A stretch of 46,616 nucleotides of DNA from Carboxylicivirga marina. GTDB lineage: Bacteria; Bacteroidota; Bacteroidia; Bacteroidales; Marinilabiliaceae. The DNA lies in the NCBI RefSeq assembly GCF_016612505.1, contig NZ_JAENRR010000039.1, positions 1-46,616 on the forward strand, in the 5' to 3' direction. A program made the translations under genes and the position numbers. The notes below the pieces were generated by a model. That model was not told where the DNA came from. It saw nothing but the letters and a program-made list of their open reading frames with translations, and did not search any database. Shown in pieces: positions 8,674 through 17,785 of the stretch. Positions within the stretch are counted from its first letter, which is position 1, and the number at the start of each line of letters is the position of its first letter.

Positions 8674-9981
8674 ATGAGTTATAAAGCGATATCGGCTGAA
8701 GAGGCAGTGAAAGTGATTAAAACGGGCGACCGTATTCACCTTAGTAGTGTGGCTGTAACACCGCACAAATTGATTAAGGCAATGGTTGATCGTGGCCGCA
8801 ACAAAGAATTTTATGATGTAAAGATTCAGCATATCCATATCGAGGATAAAGTTGATTTTGCTGATCCTGAATTCGAAGGTGTATTTGTTTCGGAGCAATT
8901 CTTTGTAGGTGGTAACTTACGTAAGCAAACTCAAGCCGGTTATGCTGATTATATTCCTGTTTTCTTAAGTGAAACTCAGAAATTAATGCGCGAAGGTGTA
9001 TTAAAAGTGAATGTAGCCATGATTATGTGTTCGACGCCAGACAAGCACGGTTTTGTTTCTTTAGGAACATCAGTTGATGCGACTCGTGCTGCTGTTGAAT
9101 GTGCCGATATTGTTATTGCTGCCGTTAACCCAAATGTGCCGCGTGCATGGGGTGATGCTATTTTCCACAAAGATGAGATTGACTATTTTGTAGAAGATAA
9201 CAGCCCACTTTACACACACGATATGGGTAACCTTACCGATATGGATATTGCAATTGGTAAAAATGTGGCTGAGTTGATTGAGGATGGTGCTTGTCTTCAA
9301 ATGGGTATTGGTGGTATTCCTAACGCTGTATTAGCTCAGTTGGGTAACCACAAAGATTTAGGTGTTCACACTGAGATGTTTGCTGATGGTATACTTCCAT
9401 TGGTTGAAAAAGGGATTGTAAATGGTAAGCGTAAGCAAATCGACCAGGGTAAAATGGTTGCTTCATTCCTAATGGGATCACAAGAGCTCTATGACTTTAT
9501 CGATGACAACCCAATGGTGGCTATGATGGATGTACGTCATACCAACAGTGTTAATGTGATTCGCCAGAACGATAAAGTAACAGCTATTAACTCTGCTTTA
9601 GCCATTGATATTACAGGTCAGGTTTGTGCCGATTCAATCGGAACAACTCACTATTCGGGTGTAGGTGGTCAGATTGACTTTATCCGTGGTGCTGGATACT
9701 CAAATGGTGGTTTGCCAATTATCGCAATGCCATCTGTTACTGCAAAAGGGCTTTCTAAAATTGCTCCTACCTTGTTAGAAGGTTCGGGTGTCGTAACAAC
9801 TCGTGCTAACATGCACTGGTTTGTAACTGAGCACGGTGCTGTTAACCTATATGGTAAAACAATGCAGGAGCGCGCGAAGCTAATTATTTCTGTGGCTCAC
9901 CCAGACCACCAGGAAATGTTAGATAAAGCAGCGTTTGACCGTTTTGGTTCTCACTTCCACTATGTGAACCCTAACATTTAA
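8674..9981 (+). CDS. Acetyl-CoA hydrolase/transferase family protein (CoA-transferase)
   Basis: At 435 residues this has the full length of the 4-hydroxybutyrate/butyryl-CoA:acetate CoA-transferase type. Motifs include the G-rich LQMGIGGIPNAVLAQL, then HTEMFADGI, where Glu234 matches the catalytic glutamate that forms the CoA thioester in this family, and the C-terminal signature GVGGQIDFIRGA with the following P-I-I-A-M-P-S. It exchanges CoA between an acyl-CoA and acetate or another short acid in the cytoplasm, which fits fermentative or amino-acid-degrading metabolism. The acyl specificity cannot be told from sequence. The gene stands alone with its own promoter (8604-8632) and terminator (10021-10058). 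Confidence 0.85.
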   Translation: MSYKAISAEEAVKVIKTGDRIHLSSVAVTPHKLIKAMVDRGRNKEFYDVKIQHIHIEDKVDFADPEFEGVFVSEQFFVGGNLRKQTQAGYADYIPVFLSETQKLMREGVLKVNVAMIMCSTPDKHGFVSLGTSVDATRAAVECADIVIAAVNPNVPRAWGDAIFHKDEIDYFVEDNSPLYTHDMGNLTDMDIAIGKNVAELIEDGACLQMGIGGIPNAVLAQLGNHKDLGVHTEMFADGILPLVEKGIVNGKRKQIDQGKMVASFLMGSQELYDFIDDNPMVAMMDVRHTNSVNVIRQNDKVTAINSALAIDITGQVCADSIGTTHYSGVGGQIDFIRGAGYSNGGLPIIAMPSVTAKGLSKIAPTLLEGSGVVTTRANMHWFVTEHGAVNLYGKTMQERAKLIISVAHPDHQEMLDKAAFDRFGSHFHYVNPNI

Positions 9982-10020
9982 TCGTTAGATAAATCAAGCA
10001 CTTAGCTTGTAAAATATATG

Positions 10021-10058
10021 AATAGTCCTCAGCGTTTATCTGGGGACTATTTTTTTTG
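10021..10058 (+). terminator. Terminator after the CoA-transferase gene
   Basis: A 12-bp stem (10021-10032 with 10040-10051, one non-Watson-Crick position) with a 7-nt loop runs straight into eight T. Confidence 0.85.
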
Positions 10059-10134
10059 CTTCTGCCCGACATCTTTCGAACGAAACTTGTTCTTTTGCCA
10101 CCGGAGTACCTGTATGAACGACCGGAAGCCTATT

Positions 10135-10487
10135 GAGTGCGTGATATTGCTATTATAAAGTGTGATGTAATACTACTTTGGCGTGATATGCAGTCGCTTT
10201 GGCGTGAGGAGATACTCGTTTCGATATAATGTTAGGTTAAGATTGGATGATATCGCATTGTTTGAGCGTGATATTGAGGCACTCTGATGTGATGTGATGC
10301 TGGTTGGACGTGATGTGATATTGCTTTAATGCGATATGTAACAAGTTTTGGATGAGATGTATTCAAATTTAATGTGAGGATGCGCTCGTTTAGTGTGATA
10401 TATGGACATTGGTATTAGGTATCTGCATGTGTGAAGTTTATATAAAGATGATAATGTGTGAAAGTGAACTATTTTAGTGTGATATCA
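10135..10487. repeat. Degenerate 21-bp tandem repeat, about 17 units
   Basis: The core GTGATAT or a close variant starts at 10141, 10162, 10183 and 10204, then after two indels at 10247, 10268, 10289, 10310, 10331 and 10352, then at 10374 and 10395, and again at 10458 and 10479 (10416 and 10437 are diverged). The spacing is exactly 21 bp in most steps. The consensus is TTTrGyGTGATAT plus 8 variable bases. 21 bp is both seven codons and two helical turns. Read on the minus strand it gives heptapeptides beginning Y-H-x-K/Q; on the plus strand it gives units with D-[IVM]. Stops and frame changes rule out an intact gene. Confidence 0.8.
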
Positions 10488-10559
10488 TATCTGTTAATCG
10501 GGAGGCAAGCCAATATGCTGTTAATTTTGTAAGTCTTAGTAACTACTTAGCGATAAACC

Positions 10560-10771
10560 ATGCAAGAGAAGTTATTAATTTTTAGTTTCATCATTACATG
10601 CTTATTAAGTTTCGCAAGTGAAACTAAAGGTGACCTTAAAAATTAAAGTGTATAATGATATTGGAAAACCTGATGAAATCTCATTTTAGTTTGCTTGGTT
10701 AGCATTTGTCAAATGCCCATCATTGTATATCTCTGATTCTCTGGTTATATTTGGTTGTTCTTACATTTGAT
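10560..10771 (+). pseudogene. Possible decayed small secreted-protein gene
   Basis: From the ATG at 10560 a typical export signal reads out (K near the start, hydrophobic core, LLSFASE end), but the frame stops after 28 residues (10644-10646). A one-base frame change near 10630 leads into VTLKIKVYNDIGKPDEISF, then a TAG, then another 30 coding-like residues to a TGA near 10771. This looks like one small gene with a frameshift and a nonsense codon. It overlaps the promoter of the next gene, so any function must be lost. Low certainty. Confidence 0.3.
10723..10753 (+). promoter_or_regulatory. Candidate promoter of the Tricorn-like protease gene
   Basis: TTG (10723-10725) and TATATTTG (10746-10753) are separated by 20 nt. 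A second -7-like TACATTTG lies at 10762-10769. The predicted leader is about 50 nt. Confidence 0.5.
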
Positions 10772-10810
10772 ATATCGTAACAACCTGTATAAACTAATTT
10801 AATTCCTACC

Positions 10811-13800
10811 ATGATGAAATTAATAAAAACGGCAATAGCATTATTGCTATTTGCTTTTGTTGTTGAAGCTGCTGCTCAACCTCTTTGGATGCGCTATCCA
10901 TCCATCTCACCCGATGGGCAAACCATTGTTTTCTCTTATAAGGGTAATCTTTATAAAGTATCATCGTCTGGTGGCGATGCTCAACCATTGACCATTCATA
11001 AGGCGCATGATTATCAGCCAGTGTGGTCGCCCGATAGTAAGCACATTGCTTTTGCTTCCAACCGATTCGGAAACTTCGATGTTTTTATAATGCCGGCTGA
11101 AGGTGGCCAGGCACAACGTTTAAGCTATCATTCTGCCAACGAAGTGCCTTGCTCGTTCACCCCCGATGGTAAGCAAGTATTGTATTCATCTCAGCAGTTG
11201 GATGATTTTCAGAACAGTCAGTTCCCTTATGGCATGTTTTCAGAATTATATAAGGTAGATATAGCTACATCAGCCATTGACCAGTTGCTAACTACGCCAG
11301 CTGAGTTGGCCATGATTAGCAATGATGGCTCAGTAATGGTTTACCAGGATGTGAAAGGTTATGAAGATAAGTGGCGAAAGCACCATCAGTCATCAGTAAC
11401 GCGCGATATCTGGAAATATGAAACCGCCACTGGTAAGCATACAAAATTGAGTGCTTATAAAGGTGAAGATCGCCAGCCTGTGTTGGCATCCAATAATGAG
11501 GATGTATATTACTTAAGTGAGCAGTTTGGCTCTTTTAATGTGTGTAAAACGGATGTGAATAGTTCGGGTAAAACAGTGCAAATAAGCCACTTCGAAAAGC
11601 ATCCGGTACGTTTCCTGAGTGTGTCTGATAATGATATGTTATGCTATAGTTTTAATGGTGAATTATATACTCAAAAGCCTGGTGCTCAGCCTTCGAAAGT
11701 TGAAGTCAATATCAATTTTGATATTGAAGGAGCTGACACGCAATTTGTAAAAATGAGCAAAGAGGCGAGGGAGATGGATGTGTCGCCAAGTGGTAAAGAA
11801 ATTGCATTTGTGGCTCGTGGCGAGGTGTTTGTTACATCAGTAGATTATGGCACTACCAAACGCATCACCAATACACCTGGTCAGGAGCGTTCGGTTAATT
11901 TTAGTCCCGATGGTCGTTCGTTGGTTTATGCAGCCGAGCGCAATGGCAGCTGGAATATCTATACTTCATCCATTAAAAGTGATGACGAGCTATATTTTAG
12001 TAATGCAACATTAATTGATGAAAAACCGGTTTTAGAAATAGAAGCAGAAACATTTCAACCTTACTTTTCACCTGATGGAAAGGAAGTTGCATTTCTCGAA
12101 AATCGTACATCTTTAAAGGTTATTAACCTGCAGACTAAGGCCGTTCGTGAGATTCTGAAGGGTGAATATAATTATTCGTACAGCGATGGAGATCAGTGGT
12201 ATCAGTGGTCGCCCGATGGCAAATGGTTTATTGTGGCTTTTGCTCCTAATCATTGGGTTATAGATGAGGTTGGACTTGTAGCTTCAGATGGTACTGGTGA
12301 GGTAATGAATCTGACAAAAAGTGGTTATGGCGATTATTATCCACAATGGATGATGGATGGAAACGCAATTGTATGGTTTACCGATAAGCATGGTATGCGT
12401 AACCATGGTAGCTGGGGTTCGCACGATGATGCGTATGCTATGTTCTTTAATCAAAAGAGCTACGACCAGTTTAAACTTAGTAAAGAAGAGCTGGAGTTAA
12501 AAGAAGAGCTCGAAAAGGCGAATAAAAAAGATGATAAAGAGGCCGACAAGAGTAAGACGAAAAGTAAAAAGAAAGTAGAAGAAAAGGATGACACTATTGT
12601 GATGGAGTTGGATAAGCTGCAAGACAGAATGGCCCGTTTAACCATTCATTCATCAAGTTTAGCCGGAGCTATACTTTCACCCGATGCTGATAAACTCTAT
12701 TATCTGTCACGATTCGAAAAAGGTCATGACTTATGGATGCATGATTTTAAAAAGAATGAAACTAAGAAAATAGCTAAGCTTGACGGTAGAGGCGGGTCAA
12801 TGCAGGCCGACTCGGCATTTAAGCACATTTTTGTCTTCTCCAACGGAAAAATAACGAAATTCAACACCAAGGATGAGAAAACAAAACCTGTTAATTACAG
12901 TGCCGAAATGTATTTGGATGCTGCAGCAGAACGTGAAGCGATATTTGAACATGCCTGGCGACAGGTAAAGCGTAAATGGTATCGTCCCGATTTACACAAT
13001 GTCGATTGGGATTTCTACAAACAGGAATATCAGCGCTTTTTGCCTCATGTTAACAATAACTACGATTTTCAGGAGCTGTTAAGCGAAATGTTGGGTGAGA
13101 TGAATGGCTCACACACTGGCGCTCGTTATCGCCCTAAAATTACTGATGCTGATAAAACGGCTTCGCTAGGTTTGTTTTATGATTATAAATATGATGGTAA
13201 AGGATTAAAGGTAACTGAAGTTATCGATAAAAGTCCTGTTTTAAAGGAAGGCAGTAAAATTGAAGCTGGTGTTGTCATTGAAATGGTTAATGGAGAAGCA
13301 CTTAATAACCTTTCTGAATTATATCAGCTACTAAATCATCAGGAAGGAAAACCAACATTACTTGCTTTATACAATGCATCAAGTGGTAAGCGTTGGCAAG
13401 AAACCGTGAAGCCAATTAGTATATCAAAGAGAAACCAGTTATTATATGAACGTTGGATAAAACAACGGCGCGAAATAACGGAACGTTTATCTGGTGGCCG
13501 ATTAGGCTATGTGCATGTGAGGGGGATGAATTCTCCGAGCTTCCGTGAGTTCTATTCCGAGGTTTTGGGCCGTAATCACGATAAAGAAGCACTAATTGTA
13601 GATACTCGCTTTAACGGAGGTGGTTGGTTGCACGATGATTTAGTGACTTTCCTTGGCGGAAAAAAGTATGCCGATTATTATCCGGGTGGTCGCTACTTTG
13701 GTTCTGAGCCTATAGCTAAATGGTATAAGCCATCGTGTGTATTGATAAGTGAAGGTAATTACTCCGATGCACATGCATTTCCCTTTGCCTACAATGCTTT

Positions 13801-14050
13801 GCAAATAGGTAAACTAATTGGAATGCCTGTGCCAGGAACCATGACAGCCGTGTGGTGGGAAACTCAGCAAGATAGAAGCTTGGTGTTTGGTATACCTCAG
13901 ATTGGGGTGAAAGATATGGACGGAAATTATCTTGAAAACACTCAACTGGAGCCAGATGTAAAAGTGCAGAATAGCTTTGAAGCACTTAAGGACGGACGTG
14001 ATGAACAACTCGAAAAAGCCATCGAGGTGATGTTAAATGATTTGAAGTAA
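10811..14050 (+). CDS. Tricorn-like S41 protease with beta-propeller and PDZ domains
   Basis: The 1079-residue protein begins with a Sec signal peptide (about 1-23, ending AAAQ), so it is exported. Residues about 25-560 hold TolB/PD40-type propeller repeats (several SPDG motifs). A charged Lys/Glu-rich linker lies near 555-600, more propeller follows, then a helical region, a PDZ-like domain (about 795-870) and the S41 core. Catalytic residues compatible with the Tricorn family are His768 (GSHTGAR) and Ser985 followed by Asp (NYSDAHAFP). Tricorn-type enzymes degrade peptides; this one likely works in the periplasm on peptides taken up from outside. Start at the first of two adjacent ATGs. Monocistronic, with its own promoter and a strong terminator shared with frr. 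Confidence 0.85.
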   Translation: MMKLIKTAIALLLFAFVVEAAAQPLWMRYPSISPDGQTIVFSYKGNLYKVSSSGGDAQPLTIHKAHDYQPVWSPDSKHIAFASNRFGNFDVFIMPAEGGQAQRLSYHSANEVPCSFTPDGKQVLYSSQQLDDFQNSQFPYGMFSELYKVDIATSAIDQLLTTPAELAMISNDGSVMVYQDVKGYEDKWRKHHQSSVTRDIWKYETATGKHTKLSAYKGEDRQPVLASNNEDVYYLSEQFGSFNVCKTDVNSSGKTVQISHFEKHPVRFLSVSDNDMLCYSFNGELYTQKPGAQPSKVEVNINFDIEGADTQFVKMSKEAREMDVSPSGKEIAFVARGEVFVTSVDYGTTKRITNTPGQERSVNFSPDGRSLVYAAERNGSWNIYTSSIKSDDELYFSNATLIDEKPVLEIEAETFQPYFSPDGKEVAFLENRTSLKVINLQTKAVREILKGEYNYSYSDGDQWYQWSPDGKWFIVAFAPNHWVIDEVGLVASDGTGEVMNLTKSGYGDYYPQWMMDGNAIVWFTDKHGMRNHGSWGSHDDAYAMFFNQKSYDQFKLSKEELELKEELEKANKKDDKEADKSKTKSKKKVEEKDDTIVMELDKLQDRMARLTIHSSSLAGAILSPDADKLYYLSRFEKGHDLWMHDFKKNETKKIAKLDGRGGSMQADSAFKHIFVFSNGKITKFNTKDEKTKPVNYSAEMYLDAAAEREAIFEHAWRQVKRKWYRPDLHNVDWDFYKQEYQRFLPHVNNNYDFQELLSEMLGEMNGSHTGARYRPKITDADKTASLGLFYDYKYDGKGLKVTEVIDKSPVLKEGSKIEAGVVIEMVNGEALNNLSELYQLLNHQEGKPTLLALYNASSGKRWQETVKPISISKRNQLLYERWIKQRREITERLSGGRLGYVHVRGMNSPSFREFYSEVLGRNHDKEALIVDTRFNGGGWLHDDLVTFLGGKKYADYYPGGRYFGSEPIAKWYKPSCVLISEGNYSDAHAFPFAYNALQIGKLIGMPVPGTMTAVWWETQQDRSLVFGIPQIGVKDMDGNYLENTQLEPDVKVQNSFEALKDGRDEQLEKAIEVMLNDLK

Positions 14051-14064
14051 TAACTAATACATAC

Positions 14065-14100
14065 GAAGAAAGGCTGCTCATTACCGGGCAGCCTTTCTTC
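14065..14100. terminator. Bidirectional terminator between the protease gene and frr
   Basis: A perfect 13-bp inverted repeat (14065-14077 / 14088-14100) with a 10-nt loop, placed between convergent genes. Confidence 0.8.
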
Positions 14101-14119
14101 ATTTATGTCATGCAGTCGA

Positions 14120-14683
14120 TTATACGGTTAAGATGTCTTTTTCTTTCACCTCAAACATAGCATCTACCTTTTTTGTGTACTCATTGGTAATGTTCTGAAC
14201 TTCAGCTTCTGCATCTTTTTCCAGGTCTTCAGAAAGACCATCTTTCTTCATTCTCTTCAATTCATCATTACAATCACGACGCGTATTACGGAAGCTAACC
14301 TTAGCATCTTCACACTCGGCTTTAGCTTGCTTCACTAAATCTTTACGACGCTCCTCGGTTAATGGAGGTATATTAATACGAATAATGTCGCCATTGTTAT
14401 CTGGATTTAAGCCAAGATTAGCAGCCATTATAGCTTTTTCAATTTCACCAATCAATTGCTTTTCCCATGGTTGAATTGCAATGGTACGCGGATCAGGTGT
14501 ACTTAAGTTAGCTACCTGAGAAAGTGGAGTCGAGCTACCGTAGTAATCAACCAAAACGCCTTCGAGCATTTTTGGATTTGCTTTACCTGCACGGATTTTA
14601 CCTAGTTCGTTATCAAGGTGTTCAATTGCCTTGGCCATTCTTTCTTTGGCATCATCTAATACTAAATCTATTTCTTCTTGCAT
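14120..14683 (-). CDS. frr: Ribosome recycling factor
   Basis: At 187 residues this is the expected size. Recognised by the N-terminal helix with LGKIRAGKANPKML, the DPRTIAIQPWEK segment, NGDIIRINIPPLTEERRKDL and the C-terminal coiled helix. With EF-G it splits post-termination ribosomes in the cytoplasm. In many bacteria pyrH lies next to frr, but here frr stands alone, facing away from the sdh operon. Its promoter candidate is at 14723-14752 on the minus strand and it shares a terminator with the convergent protease gene. Confidence 0.97.
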   Translation of the reverse strand: MQEEIDLVLDDAKERMAKAIEHLDNELGKIRAGKANPKMLEGVLVDYYGSSTPLSQVANLSTPDPRTIAIQPWEKQLIGEIEKAIMAANLGLNPDNNGDIIRINIPPLTEERRKDLVKQAKAECEDAKVSFRNTRRDCNDELKRMKKDGLSEDLEKDAEAEVQNITNEYTKKVDAMFEVKEKDILTV

Positions 14684-14722
14684 GGTCAGAATGTATGATT
14701 GTGTTTAACCTGTTCTTTAACA

Positions 14723-14752
14723 CAAAAATAGAAAACTTTATACGAAAACAAA
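14723..14752 (-). promoter_or_regulatory. Candidate promoter of frr
   Basis: On the minus strand TTTG (14752-14749) and TATTTTTG (14730-14723) are separated by 18 nt, about 40 nt before the frr start. Confidence 0.5.
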
Positions 14753-14894
14753 AAAGCATTGAGACTCAGCAGGTAATGTGAGGTTTAATAATGCTATTTT
14801 GATGTTGTTTCTTTGAAAAAGGTGCAAAATAACACTAAATTGTGTGGCTTTAAATCCTTGGACTTTTACGAATCTAAATAAGCGATAAATAGAA

Positions 14895-14916
14895 AAAGAG
14901 ATGAATTTATCTCTTT
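14895..14916. other. Hairpin in the frr-sdhC gap
   Basis: An 8-bp perfect inverted repeat (14895-14902 / 14909-14916) with a 6-nt loop lies in the AT-rich 430-bp gap between divergent frr and sdhC. It could be a weak terminator or a regulatory site. Apart from this and the two promoters the gap 14684-15113 shows nothing. Confidence 0.35.
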
Positions 14917-15026
14917 AATTTTATATTAATTTGCAATAACAAATGTTAAAAAAATAATAGAATAATATGTTTAAATGTGTGGTTAATTAGAATTGATATA
15001 AATATAGAATTAATTCGTTAATATTA

Positions 15027-15058
15027 TTTGCCCAGAGGGCGTTTCACACCTACATTTG
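15027..15058 (+). promoter_or_regulatory. Promoter of the sdhCAB operon
   Basis: TTTG (15027-15030), a 20-nt spacer and TACATTTG (15051-15058) form a full match to the Bacteroidota -33/-7 consensus. The start of transcription should fall near 15065, giving a leader of about 50 nt. Confidence 0.8.
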
Positions 15059-15113
15059 CAGCCTTAAAGAACAAATTAGTTTTAACAAATAAATAAATTA
15101 AAAAGGGATTCCT

Positions 15114-15794
15114 ATGAGTACTATTTTTGGTTCCTCAATTGGAAGAAAGTTACTGATGAGTTTATCAGGACTTTTTTTGGTGGTTTTCTTAATCGTCCAC
15201 CTTTCCATTAACCTACTACTGCTTGTGCCAGATGGCGGGCAGATGTTTAATGTAGCCGCCAATTTTATGGCTTTACCATTAATTAAATATGGTATGCAGC
15301 CTGTGCTATTTGCTGGTTTCATTGTGCACATTATTTATGCTGCCATTTTAACAGCGCAAAACAACAAAGCACGTGGCTCGTCAAAGTATGCATCGGGTAA
15401 CAATACCAAAGATGTTATGTGGGCTTCTAAAAACATGTTTGTCTTAGGGCTTACTGTTTTGGCATTTTTGGCTGTTCATTTAGCAGACTTCTGGGTGCCT
15501 TTGCAAATTACACATGCTGTTGATTCAGTAACCATTGATGGTGTTGAAATGCATAACACTTATGCCTTGGTTAATGCTTCATTGAGTGAAGCTTGGCGCG
15601 TGGTGCTTTATGTGATTGGTGCTTTAGGCTTAACTATTCACCTAACTCATGGTTTTTGGTCAGCCTTCCAAACACTTGGTTTAAGTAACAACATCTGGCG
15701 TTGTCGTTGGACTGTTATCGGAATTGCCTTCGCATGGATTGTAGGCCTTGGCTTTACTGCTATTGCTATCCTTCAATTTGCATTTTATCAATAG
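15114..15794 (+). CDS. sdhC: Succinate dehydrogenase/fumarate reductase cytochrome b subunit
   Basis: This 226-residue membrane protein has five hydrophobic helices, of the single-subunit cytochrome b558 type found with Bacteroides fumarate reductase and Bacillus SdhC. It starts with the typical IFGSSIGRKLLMSLSGLFL, and histidines lie at helix positions suited to two b haems (IVHLSI, IVHIIY, AVHLAD, IHLTHGFWS). It anchors SdhA and SdhB to the membrane and exchanges electrons with menaquinone. First gene of the sdhCAB operon; 23 bp separate it from sdhA. In Bacteroidota the complex often runs as fumarate reductase under anaerobic growth; direction cannot be decided here. Confidence 0.93.
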   Translation: MSTIFGSSIGRKLLMSLSGLFLVVFLIVHLSINLLLLVPDGGQMFNVAANFMALPLIKYGMQPVLFAGFIVHIIYAAILTAQNNKARGSSKYASGNNTKDVMWASKNMFVLGLTVLAFLAVHLADFWVPLQITHAVDSVTIDGVEMHNTYALVNASLSEAWRVVLYVIGALGLTIHLTHGFWSAFQTLGLSNNIWRCRWTVIGIAFAWIVGLGFTAIAILQFAFYQ

Positions 15795-15817
15795 TCTAAT
15801 CTAAATACATCATAGAT

Positions 15818-17755
15818 ATGAAATTAGATTCTAAGATACCACAAGGCGAAATGGCCAAAAAGTGGTCTAATTATAAAGCTAACCAGAAACTGGTTAACCC
15901 TGCTAACAAGCGTAAGTTAGATATTATTGTTGTTGGAACAGGATTAGCAGGTGCTTCGGCTGCTGCTTCATTTGGTGAAATGGGTTTCAATGTAAAGAAC
16001 TTCACCATTCAGGATTCTCCTCGTCGTGCTCACTCTATTGCTGCGCAAGGAGGTATCAATGCTGCTAAAAACTACCCAAATGATGGTGACTCGGTTCACC
16101 GTTTGTTTTATGATACAGTAAAAGGTGGTGACTATCGTGCTCGTGAAGCTAACGTTCACCGTTTGGCTGAAGTGAGTAACGACATTATTGACCAGTGTGT
16201 GGCACAAGGTGTTCCTTTTGCCCGCGAATATGGAGGTTTGTTAGATAATCGTTCATTTGGTGGTGCTCAGGTAAGTCGTACTTTTTATGCTAAAGGACAA
16301 ACAGGTCAGCAGCTATTGATTGGTGCTTACCAAGCCTTAATGCGTCAGGTAAATGCAGGTACCGTTGACTTATACACGCGTACCGAGATTGTTGATATCG
16401 TAATGGTAGATGGCAAAGCACGTGGTGTTATTGCTCGTGACTTGGTAACAGGAAAATTCCAGCGTCATTTCGGTCATGCTGTTGTATTAGCAACAGGTGG
16501 TTACGGTAATGCTTTCTTCTTGTCAACAAATGCTATGGGCTCAAATGGTTCGGCAGCAATCAAAGCGTATCAGAAAGGTGCTGCTTTTGCCAATCCATGT
16601 TTTGCACAGATTCACCCAACATGTATTCCTGTTCACGGCGAGTTCCAGTCGAAGTTAACTTTGATGTCTGAGTCATTACGTAATGACGGACGTATCTGGG
16701 TTCCTGCTAAAAAAGAAGATGCTGAAGCGATTCGTGCTGGTAAATTAAAGCCAACGGAGATTGCTGAAGAAAATAGAGATTACTACCTGGAGCGTCGTTA
16801 TCCTGCATTTGGTAACCTAGTTCCACGTGATGTAGCTTCTCGTGCAGCTAAAGAGCGTTGCGATGCTGGTTTCGGTGTTGGAACAACTGGTTTGGCTGTT
16901 TACCTTGATTTTAAATCATCGATCGAGCGTTTAGGTGAAGATGCTATTCGTGCACGTTACGGAAACTTATTCCAGATGTACGAAAAGATTGTTGATGACA
17001 ATCCATACGAAACACCAATGATGATTTATCCTGCTATTCACTACACTATGGGTGGTATCTGGGTTGATTACGAATTGCAAACATCTGTACCAGGATTATT
17101 TGCTGCTGGTGAAGCTAACTTCTCTGATCATGGAGCTAACCGTTTAGGAGCTTCTGCTTTGATGCAAGGATTAGCTGATGGTTATTTCGTTCTTCCATAC
17201 ACGATTCAGAACTATTTGGCTGATGATATTTCTACGCCTCGTATGACAGGTGAAGAAAAAGAATTTGTGGATGCTGAAAACGAGGCAAAAGCTAAATTCG
17301 AGAAATTGATGGCCATTAAGGGTGAGCGTTCAGTAGATAGCATTCACAAAGAGCTTGGCTTGGTAATGTGGGATTTCGTTGGTATGGCTCGTAACAAAGA
17401 AGGTTTAGAGCAAGCTATCGAGAAGATTGCTAACATTAAGAAAGAATTCTACAGTAACGTTCGTATCCCAGGTTCTGGTGAAGGTATGAATGTTGAATTG
17501 GAAAAGGCATCTCGTTTAGCTGACTTTATCGATATTGGTGACTTAATGGCTCGCGATGCTTTAAATCGTGAAGAGTCATGTGGTGGTCACTTCCGCGAAG
17601 AGTACCAGACAGAAGAGGGTGAAGCGATGCGTCAGGATGACAAGTTTGCTTATGCTGCTTGTTGGGAGTACAAAGGTGAAGATAAAGCACCTGAGATGCA
17701 CAAAGAAGACTTGACTTTTGAAGTGGTAAAAGTCGCACAGCGTAATTATAAATAA
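15818..17755 (+). CDS. sdhA: Succinate dehydrogenase/fumarate reductase flavoprotein subunit
   Basis: The 645-residue length is standard for the Bacteroides-type subunit. The FAD-binding fold is at 38-56 ([12 protein letters not shown]), and His72 in [12 protein letters not shown] matches the histidine that binds FAD covalently in this family. The active-site region includes [10 protein letters not shown], the R-D-V-A-S-R segment, [12 protein letters not shown] and the [11 protein letters not shown] motif near the C-terminal part of the flavin domain. It interconverts succinate and fumarate on the cytoplasmic face of the membrane. Middle gene of the operon, 30 bp before sdhB. Its codon choice looks like that of a highly expressed gene compared with neighbours (a visual impression). 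Confidence 0.96.
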   Translation: MKLDSKIPQGEMAKKWSNYKANQKLVNPANKRKLDIIVVGTGLAGASAAASFGEMGFNVKNFTIQDSPRRAHSIAAQGGINAAKNYPNDGDSVHRLFYDTVKGGDYRAREANVHRLAEVSNDIIDQCVAQGVPFAREYGGLLDNRSFGGAQVSRTFYAKGQTGQQLLIGAYQALMRQVNAGTVDLYTRTEIVDIVMVDGKARGVIARDLVTGKFQRHFGHAVVLATGGYGNAFFLSTNAMGSNGSAAIKAYQKGAAFANPCFAQIHPTCIPVHGEFQSKLTLMSESLRNDGRIWVPAKKEDAEAIRAGKLKPTEIAEENRDYYLERRYPAFGNLVPRDVASRAAKERCDAGFGVGTTGLAVYLDFKSSIERLGEDAIRARYGNLFQMYEKIVDDNPYETPMMIYPAIHYTMGGIWVDYELQTSVPGLFAAGEANFSDHGANRLGASALMQGLADGYFVLPYTIQNYLADDISTPRMTGEEKEFVDAENEAKAKFEKLMAIKGERSVDSIHKELGLVMWDFVGMARNKEGLEQAIEKIANIKKEFYSNVRIPGSGEGMNVELEKASRLADFIDIGDLMARDALNREESCGGHFREEYQTEEGEAMRQDDKFAYAACWEYKGEDKAPEMHKEDLTFEVVKVAQRNYK

Positions 17756-17785
17756 TCATAGGTCTTATTAGTTAAACAGAGAAAA

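Larger units (their letters stand above)
9982..10810. other. 829-bp gap holding a 21-bp repeat array and a decayed reading frame
   Basis: The gap contains, in order, the CoA-transferase terminator, about 75 bp without features, the degenerate 21-bp repeat array (10135-10487), a decayed small secreted-protein frame (10560-10771), and a promoter for the protease gene (10723-10753). No intact gene was found on either strand. Confidence 0.7.

Noticed and set aside
10135-10487. The 21-bp repeats as a CRISPR array
   Set aside because: There are no fixed-length unique spacers: variable bases make up only about 8 of the 21, the units themselves are degenerate, and no cas gene is near.
10135-10487. 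An intact heptapeptide-repeat protein in the repeat array
   Set aside because: Both strands carry stops (for example TAA and TGA in the H-x-K and D-I frames) and at least three indels that change frame, so no long open frame exists.
9982-10810. A tRNA or small RNA gene in the large gap
   Set aside because: No cloverleaf arms, T-loop GGTTCRANYCC-like string or other recognisable RNA signature was found.
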